A stretch of DNA of 64,000 bases from Litoreibacter roseus. GTDB taxonomy: Bacteria; Pseudomonadota; Alphaproteobacteria; Rhodobacterales; Rhodobacteraceae. Position 1 is the first letter of the stretch. Each line of letters begins with the position of its first letter. The notes below the pieces were generated by a model. The model did not search any database. It worked only from the letters and a program-made list of their open reading frames with translations, and had not been told where the DNA came from. Both the position numbers and the translations under genes were made by a program. The stretch covers positions 124,001 to 188,000 of the forward strand of contig NZ_BLJE01000006.1 of the NCBI RefSeq assembly GCF_009811795.1. The letters run 5' to 3'. Positions 34,739-43,556 of this stretch are shown here, piece by piece.

Positions 34739-37003
34739 ATGAACACCCGAACGCGTCCAGCGTCTTGGGAGCGGTTGAACCAGTGGCGCAGGCGCCGCCG
34801 CGTGCAAAACGCGGCGACGTTGGGGCTTGTGGCACTCGGTCCCATTCTGGCGGTCCTGACCTATATTGGTATGGGCCCGTCCGAGCTTGATCCCTCGTCT
34901 CGCGGTATTCGCCTGATCCTGCTCGCTGACCTTGTCTATGCGCTGGTTGTCTCCAGTCTCGTGGCGCAGAAGATCGCCCGGATGATCGCCGCGCGGCGTG
35001 TACGCTCAGCCGGGTCCCAGTTGCACTTGCGCCTGACTGGTGTCTTTGCCCTTGTGGCGTTGATCCCGACGGTTCTGGTTGCCATTTTCGCCGTCATCAC
35101 CCTGAACTTCGGGCTTGAGGGATGGTTCTCTGAACGTGTCCGTGACGTTGTCGGCTCTTCCTTGTCGGCAGCGCAGGCCTATGAGGAAGAACAGCGCGAA
35201 GATCTACGCGACGATACTGTCTTGCTGTCCCGGTACATTGATGCAGCGCGACAAAACATTGCTTTTGTTCAGGATTCTGATTTTCGGCAACTGCTTAGCC
35301 AAGCTCAGGCACAGGTTCAGCGTGGTCTGAAGGAAGCGTTCATCATTGATGGCGCAGGTGCCCTCAAGACACGCGGGGATCGCAGTTATCTTTTCGACTA
35401 CGAGACGCCGAGCCCCGAGGATTTGGCGAATGCTGCAAACGGCAAATTGGTTGTCATTGAAGACTGGGCCAACAACGAATTCCGGGCGTTGCTGCGCCTT
35501 GCCGATTTTCCGGACCGCTATCTCTATATCAGTCGGGAGGTCGACGGGGAGATCCTGAGCTTGCTGGATGATACGCAGGAAAATGTACGGCTTTACGAAC
35601 AATTAGAAGATGATCGCGGGCGGCTGCTGTTTGAATTCGGACTTCTCTATCTGGGGTTCGCGGTCATTCTGATCCTCGCGGCCATCTGGCTGGGACTTTG
35701 GTTCGCTGAACGCTTGTCCCGTCCCGTGGGACGGCTGGCGGGCGCGGCGCAGCGTGTCGGCGCAGGCGATCTGGATGTCAGGGTGACGGAGTCGCGTGGC
35801 GATGATGAGATCGCGATGTTGGGGCGCCTCTTCAACCAGATGACACAGCAATTGAAGGCGCAGCGCACCAGTCTCATTCAGAACACCGAGCAGATTGAGC
35901 GGCGGCGGCGACTTTTTGACTCAGTCCTGTCATCTGTGACCGCAGGTGTAATCGGCGTCGACACGACGGGACAGGTGACCTTCGTCAACCGTGCAGCGGA
36001 ACGTCTTTTGAGCTTACCCAAGGACGATCATACGGGCGAGCCACTCGGCCAGATCGCCCCCGAGTTCGTTGATCTTTTTGAAAAGCAATGCATAGGCCAC
36101 CGCGATACGGCGCAAGATGAGATTAGGCTGGTCCGGCGGGGTAAACTGGAGACGCTCCTTGTCCGGATCGCCACACGACGCGCGGATGATGATGCCAGAG
36201 AAGGCTATGTGATCGCCTTTGATGATGTGACCGATCTGGTCTCTGCCCAGAAGATGGCTGCATGGGGCGATGTGGCACGGCGGATTGCCCACGAGATTAA
36301 GAACCCGCTGACGCCGATCCAGCTATCGGCGGAACGGCTCAAGCGGAAATTCATGCCGTTGGCAGGGGACGAAGCAGAGGCGCTGGAACAATACACTGGC
36401 GTCATTATCCGGCAGACCGGCGACCTGCGGCGGATTGTAGACGAGTTCTCAAAGTTTGCCCGGATGCCAGAGCCGGAACGACGCCCGGCGGATCTGATCA
36501 ATCTCGTCAGGGACGCCGTGATCTTGCAACGGTCCGGCCAACCGGACGTCACCATCTCGCTGGAGACAGATGTTGACGCGCTGACTTTGGATATCGACCA
36601 AACCATGCTGAGCCAGGCAATGACAAACTTGATCAAGAATGCCGGGGAAGCGACTGAAACGTATCAGGAAAAGTATACTATCGCCGACTATCATCCGGCA
36701 ATTAGGGTTGATGTCACGACAACTGACATCGCGGTGGAAATTTCGATTGCAGACAATGGCACGGGGCTTCCCGCAGACCGGGCGCGCTTGTTTGAGCCCT
36801 ATGTGACGACCCGCGAAAAAGGGACAGGGCTGGGGCTGCCCATCGTGAAGAAGATCATCGAAGAACACGGGGGCACACTGGCCTTGATGGATGCCCCTAT
36901 TTTTGACGGAAACACACATCATGGGGCGATGGCGGTGATCTCACTGCCCCGCCTGACCACCGAAAAACAAGATACCGAAAACGTGGCGGCAGCCGCTGAG
37001 TAA
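34739..37003 (+). CDS. ntrY: sensor kinase NtrY
   Basis: Membrane kinase of 754 residues, partner of NtrX. It has two N-terminal membrane segments near 25-85, another at about 105-125, a periplasmic or extracytoplasmic loop, a further segment near 300-325, a HAMP linker (about 325-380), a PAS domain and the kinase core. Phospho-acceptor H518 is in [13 protein letters not shown]. The last third has NLIKNAGEA, DNGTGLP and GTGLGLPIV. NtrYX senses redox or nitrogen status in alphaproteobacteria. A small stem CGCCAC/GTGGCG (34658-34676) lies between ntrC and this gene. Confidence 0.93.
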   Translation: MNTRTRPASWERLNQWRRRRRVQNAATLGLVALGPILAVLTYIGMGPSELDPSSRGIRLILLADLVYALVVSSLVAQKIARMIAARRVRSAGSQLHLRLTGVFALVALIPTVLVAIFAVITLNFGLEGWFSERVRDVVGSSLSAAQAYEEEQREDLRDDTVLLSRYIDAARQNIAFVQDSDFRQLLSQAQAQVQRGLKEAFIIDGAGALKTRGDRSYLFDYETPSPEDLANAANGKLVVIEDWANNEFRALLRLADFPDRYLYISREVDGEILSLLDDTQENVRLYEQLEDDRGRLLFEFGLLYLGFAVILILAAIWLGLWFAERLSRPVGRLAGAAQRVGAGDLDVRVTESRGDDEIAMLGRLFNQMTQQLKAQRTSLIQNTEQIERRRRLFDSVLSSVTAGVIGVDTTGQVTFVNRAAERLLSLPKDDHTGEPLGQIAPEFVDLFEKQCIGHRDTAQDEIRLVRRGKLETLLVRIATRRADDDAREGYVIAFDDVTDLVSAQKMAAWGDVARRIAHEIKNPLTPIQLSAERLKRKFMPLAGDEAEALEQYTGVIIRQTGDLRRIVDEFSKFARMPEPERRPADLINLVRDAVILQRSGQPDVTISLETDVDALTLDIDQTMLSQAMTNLIKNAGEATETYQEKYTIADYHPAIRVDVTTTDIAVEISIADNGTGLPADRARLFEPYVTTREKGTGLGLPIVKKIIEEHGGTLALMDAPIFDGNTHHGAMAVISLPRLTTEKQDTENVAAAAE

Positions 37004-37019
37004 TTGAGGGAGCAAGGAC

Positions 37020-38450
37020 ATGGGCGACATTCTGATCGTTGACGATGAGCGGGACATTCGGGAGTTGATCTCCGATATCCTGAAGGACGAGGGCTATACG
37101 ACGCGACTGGCGGGCACGTCCGACAAATGCATGGCCGAGATCAACGCAGAGGCGCCCGCGTTGATGATCCTCGATATCTGGCTCAAAGACAGCAACATGG
37201 ATGGCATCGACATCTTGAAATGCGTCAAGCGCGATAACCCGGACGTGCCGGTCGTCATTATCTCGGGTCACGGCAATGTCGAGATTGCGGTCGCGGCGAT
37301 CAAGCAGGGGGCCTACGACTTCATCGAGAAGCCGTTCAACATTGACCAATTGATGGTTGTGGTCCACCGCGCCATGGAAACCGCACGTCTGCGTCGCGAG
37401 AACAACGCCCTGAAACGCGGTGACGTCGCGAGTGCCGAGATGATCGGGGAAAGCACCGGTTTCAAAGCGCTGCAAGGTCAGTTAGACAAGGTCACGGGCT
37501 CCAACGGGCGGGTCATGCTGACCGGTCCCGCCGGTTCGGGCAAAGACGTTGCGGCGCATTACATTCACGCCAATTCGAACCGATCCCACGCGGCGTTTGT
37601 GACCGTGAACTGCGCCACCGTAGAGCCGGAGCGGATGGAAGAGGTCTTATTTGGTCGCGAAACGGCGGATCGAGGGGTCGAACCCGGTCTGCTGGAACAG
37701 GCCCATGGCGGGATCATCTTCTTTGACGAGGTTGCGGACATGCCGCTCGGAACCCAGTCGAAGATATTGCGCGTTCTGGTTGAGCAGCAATTCCAGCGGG
37801 TCGGCGGTAATGATAAGGTTCGTGTGGATCTCCGCGTTATATCCAGCACAAACAGGGATTTAACAGATGAAATTAAAGAGGGTCGCTTTCGGGAAGAGCT
37901 TTACCACCGGCTGAACGTTGTCCCGATTGAGGTGCCCAGCCTTGAGGAGCGCCGCGAGGACATTCCGAAATTGGCCGAGTTCTTCATCGCCAGCTTCAAC
38001 AAGTCCCAAGGACTGCCTGCCCGTGACCTGTCGGATGAAGCGATCACGCTTTTGCAGACGATGCAGTGGCCTGGAAACATAAGGCAGCTTAAAAACGTGA
38101 TCGAGCGGGTTTTGATCCTTGGTCCTGAGAAGGGCGAGGTCAGCGCGAAGGAACTGCCGCAATCCGAAAGCGAAACAAGCGGCGATGCGGTGAAGATCGG
38201 AGGCAATCTCGCGACGTTGCCGCTTCGGGAGGCGCGCGAGCTCTTTGAGCGCGAATATCTCATGACCCAGATTAATCGGTTCGGAGGCAATATCTCCCGT
38301 ACGGCAGCGTTCGTCGGGATGGAGCGGTCTGCGTTGCATCGTAAGCTGAAGTCTCTGGGCGTCGTGACGTCCAGCAAGGCAGGTGCGCGCGTGGCGCGTG
38401 TCGAAGACGAAGAAGGGGAAGATATGATGGAACAGTCTAAAGCGTCCTAG
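37020..38450 (+). CDS. ntrX: response regulator NtrX, GAFTGA replaced
   Basis: A 476-residue regulator with receiver (D52 in ILDIWLKD), AAA+ domain and Fis-type helix-turn-helix (GNISRTAAFVGMERSALHRK). Walker A is GPAGSGKD (169-176) and Walker B is IFFDEVADM. Where other activators have GAFTGA, this one reads FGRETADRGVEPGLLEQ, so it probably cannot open promoters with sigma-54. The Rhodobacterales NtrX proteins known to me are similar. ATG 37020 has GAGGGAG upstream, 16 bases after ntrY. Confidence 0.93.
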   Translation: MGDILIVDDERDIRELISDILKDEGYTTRLAGTSDKCMAEINAEAPALMILDIWLKDSNMDGIDILKCVKRDNPDVPVVIISGHGNVEIAVAAIKQGAYDFIEKPFNIDQLMVVVHRAMETARLRRENNALKRGDVASAEMIGESTGFKALQGQLDKVTGSNGRVMLTGPAGSGKDVAAHYIHANSNRSHAAFVTVNCATVEPERMEEVLFGRETADRGVEPGLLEQAHGGIIFFDEVADMPLGTQSKILRVLVEQQFQRVGGNDKVRVDLRVISSTNRDLTDEIKEGRFREELYHRLNVVPIEVPSLEERREDIPKLAEFFIASFNKSQGLPARDLSDEAITLLQTMQWPGNIRQLKNVIERVLILGPEKGEVSAKELPQSESETSGDAVKIGGNLATLPLREARELFEREYLMTQINRFGGNISRTAAFVGMERSALHRKLKSLGVVTSSKAGARVARVEDEEGEDMMEQSKAS

Positions 38451-38553
38451 GCGGCGCTGCGTGCCGCTTGAATCCGCTTGCCGCTCATGTCATTCACCGT
38501 GGGTCTCGGTCCTTCGTGAGTGACGGGGACAGCAGCAGCGCAAGGCGAGGCAG

Positions 38554-39930
38554 ATGAAAGTCATCATATGTGGGGCGGGTCAGGTTGGCTGGCAGATTGC
38601 CCGGCACCTGTCCGGCGAGCAAAACGATGTGACCGTCGTTGACAATAATCCCGAACTCGTGCGCCGCGCAACGGACACGCTTGATGTACAGGGCATCACC
38701 GGTTTTGCCAGTTACCCCGACATTTTAGACCGTGCAGGCGCACGGGACGCGGACATGATCATCGCCGCGACCTTCTCGGACGAGGTCAACATGGTCACCT
38801 GTCAGGTAGCCCATTCGGTTTTTGCGATCCCGCGGAAGATCGCCCGACTGCGCAGCCAATCCTATCTGACAGCGATCTACTCTGACCTCTACAGGCGCGA
38901 TCACATGCCAATTGATGTCGTGATCAGCCCCGAGAAGGAGGTTGCTGAAGCTGCTCTGCAAAGGCTCGCGGCGCCAGCCGCGTTCGATACGGAAAATTTC
39001 CTTGCGGGCAAAGCGCAGGTCCTTGGTATCGTTCTGGACGAAGATTGTCCGGTTCTGAACACACCGTTGCGCCAGCTGACCGACCTCTTCTCAACGCTGC
39101 GCGCGATTGTTGTCGGTGTACGGCGGGAGGGAACGTTGTTCGCACCGGATGCGGGCGATCAGCTTTTCGCCGGCGATCAGGTCTACCTCTGCACCCATCG
39201 AGAAGATGTCCCGCGCGCGATGGACATCTTCGGCAAAAAGCAACGCAAACAGGAACGTGTCGTGATCATTGGCGGCGGCAATGTGGGGCTTGCCGTGGCC
39301 CACGCACTTGAGGCCAGCCCAGAGCGGATCCGGGCCAAGGTCATCGAGAAGAACCGCAAATGCGCGGAACTGGCTGCGAATGCCTTGGAAAAGACCATCG
39401 TCTTGAACGGCGACGGGTTGAACACAGATCTTCTGGCCGAGGCGAGTATCTCCCGCGCGGATGCTGTTCTCTGCGTGACGGATGACGACAAGACGAACCT
39501 TCTGTCGGCCGTCCGCGCAAAGGCCAGTGGCTGCCCGATGGCAATCTGTCTCGTCAATGATCCGACCCTTGTGCCGTTGATGGGGCCTTTGGATATCGAT
39601 GCCTATATCAATCCGCGGGCCACAACGGTCAGCTCGATCCTGCGCCACATTCGGCATGGGCGTGTGCGGCAAATTTATTCTATCGGCGATGCCGAAGCGG
39701 AAGTGATCGAGGCGCAGGTTCTGTCGACCTCGCCTATCGCCGGCCAAACCATTCGCGATATTGATTTTCCCGAAGGTGTGCTTGTCGGCATGTTGGAAAA
39801 GGGCGGCAAGGCTGTGCGGCCCACCGGCACGACCCGGGTGGAGGAGGGGGACGTGATCGTCATCTTCTCCATGGCGAATGATGTTCCTGAGGTTGAGCGG
39901 CTCCTGCAGGTGTCGATCGACTTCTTCTGA
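38554..39930 (+). CDS. trkA: potassium uptake regulatory protein TrkA
   Basis: Peripheral gating subunit of the Trk potassium channel: 458 residues, with two NAD-binding RCK units. The first begins GAGQVGWQIARHLSG at about residue 5, the second GGGNVGLAVAHAL at about 239. Each is followed by a TrkA-C domain. The trkA-trkH gene pair follows ntrX, as in many Rhodobacterales. ATG 38554 has a purine-rich site (AAGGCGAGG). Confidence 0.95.
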   Translation: MKVIICGAGQVGWQIARHLSGEQNDVTVVDNNPELVRRATDTLDVQGITGFASYPDILDRAGARDADMIIAATFSDEVNMVTCQVAHSVFAIPRKIARLRSQSYLTAIYSDLYRRDHMPIDVVISPEKEVAEAALQRLAAPAAFDTENFLAGKAQVLGIVLDEDCPVLNTPLRQLTDLFSTLRAIVVGVRREGTLFAPDAGDQLFAGDQVYLCTHREDVPRAMDIFGKKQRKQERVVIIGGGNVGLAVAHALEASPERIRAKVIEKNRKCAELAANALEKTIVLNGDGLNTDLLAEASISRADAVLCVTDDDKTNLLSAVRAKASGCPMAICLVNDPTLVPLMGPLDIDAYINPRATTVSSILRHIRHGRVRQIYSIGDAEAEVIEAQVLSTSPIAGQTIRDIDFPEGVLVGMLEKGGKAVRPTGTTRVEEGDVIVIFSMANDVPEVERLLQVSIDFF

Positions 39931-39942
39931 CGGGGAACTTTA

Positions 39943-41451
39943 ATGTCTTGGCTGCGCCGCCTGCCTCTCTTTGTGATCTTGATGGCGATTGCCTCACTGG
40001 CGATGGTGGTACCGAGCATCCACGCCACAGCCGTTGACGCTCACCGCGTCGCTCAACCATTCTTCTATGGCGCAGTCCTCTTTGGAATTCTGAGCGCGCT
40101 TTTGGGACTGGCCACGCTGGACTACACGCCGCGCAATACCGCCCGCAGCCATCTTCTGACACTGGTCGCGGCCTTCGGTCTGCTTCCCCTGATGCTCGCC
40201 ATGCCAATGCGGGAGGCGATTGCCGACACCACATTGATCAACGCCTATTTCGAGATGGTCTCAAGCCTGACAACGACCGGGGCCACCGTGTTCGACGGAG
40301 CAGACCGTCTGCCTGAAACGATCCATCTGTGGCGGGCTCTTGTGGGTTGGCTGGGCGGCTTTCTTATTCTGCTGTCGGCCATCGCGATCCTTGCGCCGCT
40401 GAACCTTGGTGGGTTTGAGGTCCTGCAGCCGGCGATACCCGCCATTGATGTGGGGCATGCAACCCAATCCATCGATCCTGGGACGCGGGTTCTGCGGTTC
40501 GCGCAAAGCCTATTTCCGCTTTACTTCGGGGCGACGATGATCTTGTGGCTTGCTCTGATCCTGTCCGGCATGACGCCATTCGAGGGCATCTGTCTTGCCT
40601 TCTCGACCATGGCGACAAGCGGCATCACCCCTGGCGAGGGCCTACAGACGAATGCAGTCGGTTGGGGTGCCGAGGCTTTGATATTGGTCTTCTTGCTGCT
40701 CGCGATGTCGCGGCAGATCCTATCGCGCGATGGGCGCGGTTCTTTCTTCGGTCGTATGTCACATGACAAGGAGATTCAGATCGCCCTTGTGATCATAGCG
40801 GCGGTCACAGTGGCGCTTTTCGTACGTCACTGGATCGGGGCGCTGGAGGTTGACGAGGAAGGCAATCTTATCGCCGCCGCCCGAGCTCTCTGGGGCAGCG
40901 TTTTCACGACTGCCTCTTTTTTGACCACGACCGGGTTCGTCTCGGCGGACTGGGATACTTCACAAATGTGGTCTGGCCTGTCCACACCGGGCCTTCTTCT
41001 GGCGGGGCTTGCGATTTTCGGCGGCGGCGTGGCGACGACGGCGGGTGGCGTGAAGCTCTTGCGGGTCTACGCGCTCTACAAGCACGGATTGCGGGAGCTG
41101 GAACGCCTGGTGCGCCCGTCATCCATAGGATCCGGCGGGGGCATGGGGCGATCACTTCGCCGCGAAGGGGCTTTTGTGGCTTGGATTTTTTTCATGCTGT
41201 TCGCCATTTCGATTGCCGGTGTCATTCTTGCCCTGACGCTGACCGGGATGGATTTCGATGCGGCTATCATCTTTGCAATTGCCGCGCTCAGCACCACCGG
41301 GCCTTTGATCACCGTGACGGCCGAAAACATCGGAACCTACGGCGATCTGGGGTCGGCCGCAAAATCGATCTTGATTGCCGCTATGGTTCTGGGACGGCTC
41401 GAAACTCTGGCAATGATTGCGCTGTTCAACCCTGATTTCTGGCGGGCGTAG
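39943..41451 (+). CDS. trkH: potassium channel subunit TrkH
   Basis: Inner-membrane potassium translocator of 502 residues. The four pore loops carry the selectivity-filter glycines in SLTTTGATV, STMATSGITP, FLTTTGFVSADW and ALSTTGPLITV. It starts 12 bases after trkA. The two proteins form one complex that responds to osmotic and nucleotide signals. Confidence 0.95.
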   Translation: MSWLRRLPLFVILMAIASLAMVVPSIHATAVDAHRVAQPFFYGAVLFGILSALLGLATLDYTPRNTARSHLLTLVAAFGLLPLMLAMPMREAIADTTLINAYFEMVSSLTTTGATVFDGADRLPETIHLWRALVGWLGGFLILLSAIAILAPLNLGGFEVLQPAIPAIDVGHATQSIDPGTRVLRFAQSLFPLYFGATMILWLALILSGMTPFEGICLAFSTMATSGITPGEGLQTNAVGWGAEALILVFLLLAMSRQILSRDGRGSFFGRMSHDKEIQIALVIIAAVTVALFVRHWIGALEVDEEGNLIAAARALWGSVFTTASFLTTTGFVSADWDTSQMWSGLSTPGLLLAGLAIFGGGVATTAGGVKLLRVYALYKHGLRELERLVRPSSIGSGGGMGRSLRREGAFVAWIFFMLFAISIAGVILALTLTGMDFDAAIIFAIAALSTTGPLITVTAENIGTYGDLGSAAKSILIAAMVLGRLETLAMIALFNPDFWRA

Positions 41452-41588
41452 CGACAGATCGGCACCCTGATGCCGATTTCGACCATTTCGGGGCTGGAAA
41501 CTTTCTCAATCCCAATACATAGTCCCCCCCAAGCTGGGACAGGGCACCGGATTACAGGTGCGCAGGAACAAAAAAGGCAAAGAAAAGA

Positions 41589-41822
41589 ATGGCCTCCGAG
41601 AAGCAAAATTTGCAGGATGTATTTCTCAATCACGTCCGGAAAGAGAAGATTCCGGTAACGATATTTTTGATCAATGGTGTGAAATTGCAGGGTGTCATCA
41701 CGTGGTTCGACAACTTCTGTGTTCTTTTGCGCCGCGACGGACAGTCACAGCTGGTCTTCAAAGGGGCCATCTCGACCATTATGCCATCGCAACCGATCAG
41801 CCTTTACGACGGTGACGCCTAA
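41589..41822 (+). CDS. hfq: RNA chaperone Hfq with variant Sm2 motif
   Basis: Hexameric RNA chaperone that brings small RNAs and mRNAs together. The 77 residues fit alphaproteobacterial Hfq ([32 protein letters not shown]). The Sm2 motif reads VFKGAIST (from about residue 56), where other Hfq have VYKHAIST. The lysine is kept but the histidine becomes Gly59 and the tyrosine becomes Phe57. The DNA reads TTC AAA GGG clearly. These residues line the proximal pore that holds small-RNA 3' U-tails. It is followed by hflX, as is usual. Confidence 0.95.
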   Translation: MASEKQNLQDVFLNHVRKEKIPVTIFLINGVKLQGVITWFDNFCVLLRRDGQSQLVFKGAISTIMPSQPISLYDGDA

Positions 41823-41860
41823 TTCTTGAGACTGAACAGGCCAGCACGACCCGCGCATGG

Positions 41861-43099
41861 GTGCTGCATCCGGATCTGAAAAGCTCTGACAAGACCCGCG
41901 GCCCGCAGCATGCGCTGGCGGAAGCCATTTCGCTTGCCGATGCGTTACCCGGGCTTGAGGTCATTGGCGCGGATGTCGTGCCGCTGCCGACAGCGCGCCC
42001 GGGCACGTTGTTTGGTACGGGCAAGCTTGACGAACTCGCGCAGATTTTGAAGGCGGAAGAGATCGAGCTGGTCTTGATTGACGGACCGGTGACACCGGTT
42101 CAGCAACGCAATCTTGAGCGGGAATGGAAAGTTAAAATCCTTGATCGAACCGGATTGATCCTTGAGATCTTTTCGGACCGTGCTGCGACCCGAGAGGGCG
42201 TGTTGCAGGTCGAACTTGCGGCCCTCAGCTATCAGCGGACACGACTGGTTCGGGCATGGACGCACCTTGAGCGGCAGCGCGGCGGGTTGGGCTTTGTCGG
42301 CGGGCCGGGCGAAACCCAGATCGAGGCGGATAGGCGTGCTATCGATGACGCGATCACCCGCATTCGCCGCCAACTCGGCAAAGTGGTCAAAACGCGAGAG
42401 CTTCACCGGGCGGCCCGTGCGAAAGTACCTTACCCGGTGGTTGCGCTGGTGGGCTATACCAATGCAGGCAAATCGACGCTGTTCAACCGCCTGACTGGGG
42501 CCGACGTGATGGCGAAAGATATGCTCTTCGCGACGCTTGATCCAACCATGCGATCTGTGACACTGCCGGACGGGATCGATATCATTCTCAGCGACACCGT
42601 GGGCTTCATCAGTGATCTGCCCACGCAGCTTGTCGCCGCATTCCGGGCAACATTGGAAGAGGTGCTGAGCGCCGATCTGATCGTCCATGTGCGCGATATT
42701 TCTCACCCCGAAACGGATGGTCAGGCGCGGGATGTCGCGAAGATCCTCGCCGATCTGGGTGTGTCGGAGACCACACCGCAGCTGACCGTATGGAACAAGA
42801 TGGATCAGGTCACGGGTGAAGCATCCGAGACACTGAAAAACATTGCGGCGCGGGACGATGCGATCTTCATGACCTCTGCTGTGACCGGCGAAGGGCTTGA
42901 TGCACTGTTGGACGAGATCTCTGCCCGCGTACAGGCCGAGCGAGCGCAGGAAACACTTGAGTTGCCGTTTTCCGCGGGCAAAGCGCGTGCATGGCTCTTT
43001 GAGCAAGAGGTCGTCGAAGACGAAAAGCAGACCGACGAGGGGTTCGTACTCACGGTCAACTGGACCGCTCGACAGAAGGCGCGGTTTGCGAAGCTGTGA
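41861..43099 (+). CDS. hflX: ribosome-associated GTPase HflX
   Basis: GTPase that splits or rescues ribosomes, typical partner of hfq. The GTPase motifs are GYTNAGKST (about residue 198), DTVGFI and NKMD; the N-terminal HflX domain holds PGTLFGTGKLDEL and ERQRGGLGFVGGPGE. From GTG 41861 it has 412 residues. The open frame continues upstream through LETEQASTTRAW, which looks like genuine HflX sequence, but has no ATG, GTG or TTG. ATT at 41822, overlapping the hfq stop, could be the true start. Confidence 0.9.
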   Translation: MLHPDLKSSDKTRGPQHALAEAISLADALPGLEVIGADVVPLPTARPGTLFGTGKLDELAQILKAEEIELVLIDGPVTPVQQRNLEREWKVKILDRTGLILEIFSDRAATREGVLQVELAALSYQRTRLVRAWTHLERQRGGLGFVGGPGETQIEADRRAIDDAITRIRRQLGKVVKTRELHRAARAKVPYPVVALVGYTNAGKSTLFNRLTGADVMAKDMLFATLDPTMRSVTLPDGIDIILSDTVGFISDLPTQLVAAFRATLEEVLSADLIVHVRDISHPETDGQARDVAKILADLGVSETTPQLTVWNKMDQVTGEASETLKNIAARDDAIFMTSAVTGEGLDALLDEISARVQAERAQETLELPFSAGKARAWLFEQEVVEDEKQTDEGFVLTVNWTARQKARFAKL

Positions 43100-43151
43100 A
43101 CCAAACGGTGCATGGCTGCGTTGAGGCCTCGTATATCGAAGGAATATCCCA

Positions 43152-43556
43152 ATGCTGCCGTTAGTCATCGCCTATGTCGTTACCGTCGTCGTGTTCCTTG
43201 CCGTCGATTTCGTGGGGCTCAGTTACATCGTGAAGCCCACATTTGAGCGCTACATCAGTGACTGGCTGCTTGAAGATCTGAGGCTTGGACCGGCGCTGGC
43301 ATTCTATCTGTTTTTCGTGATTGGCGTGATCTGGTTCGTGTCTGCGCCGGCGATTTTCAACGATAAGACGCTTGTTTGGGTCTTTCTGAACGCAGCCTTT
43401 CTTGGGGCGCTGGCCTATGGAACCTATGAATTCACCAATCTTGCCACATTGCGAGACTGGAGCTGGACCATGGTCGCGACAGATCTGACCTGGGGGACGT
43501 TTCTGACGGGGTTTTCGGCGACGGTCGGTGTGGCCGTCACCCGTGCGCTGACCTAG
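43152..43556 (+). CDS. DUF2177 membrane protein
   Basis: A 134-residue inner-membrane protein with four hydrophobic segments; DUF2177 features are FLAVDFVGLSYI near the N-terminus and GTYEFTNLATLRDWSW near residue 90. The function is unknown. Its stop overlaps the stop of the penicillin-acylase-type gene in a 4-base convergent CTAG. Confidence 0.87.
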   Translation: MLPLVIAYVVTVVVFLAVDFVGLSYIVKPTFERYISDWLLEDLRLGPALAFYLFFVIGVIWFVSAPAIFNDKTLVWVFLNAAFLGALAYGTYEFTNLATLRDWSWTMVATDLTWGTFLTGFSATVGVAVTRALT

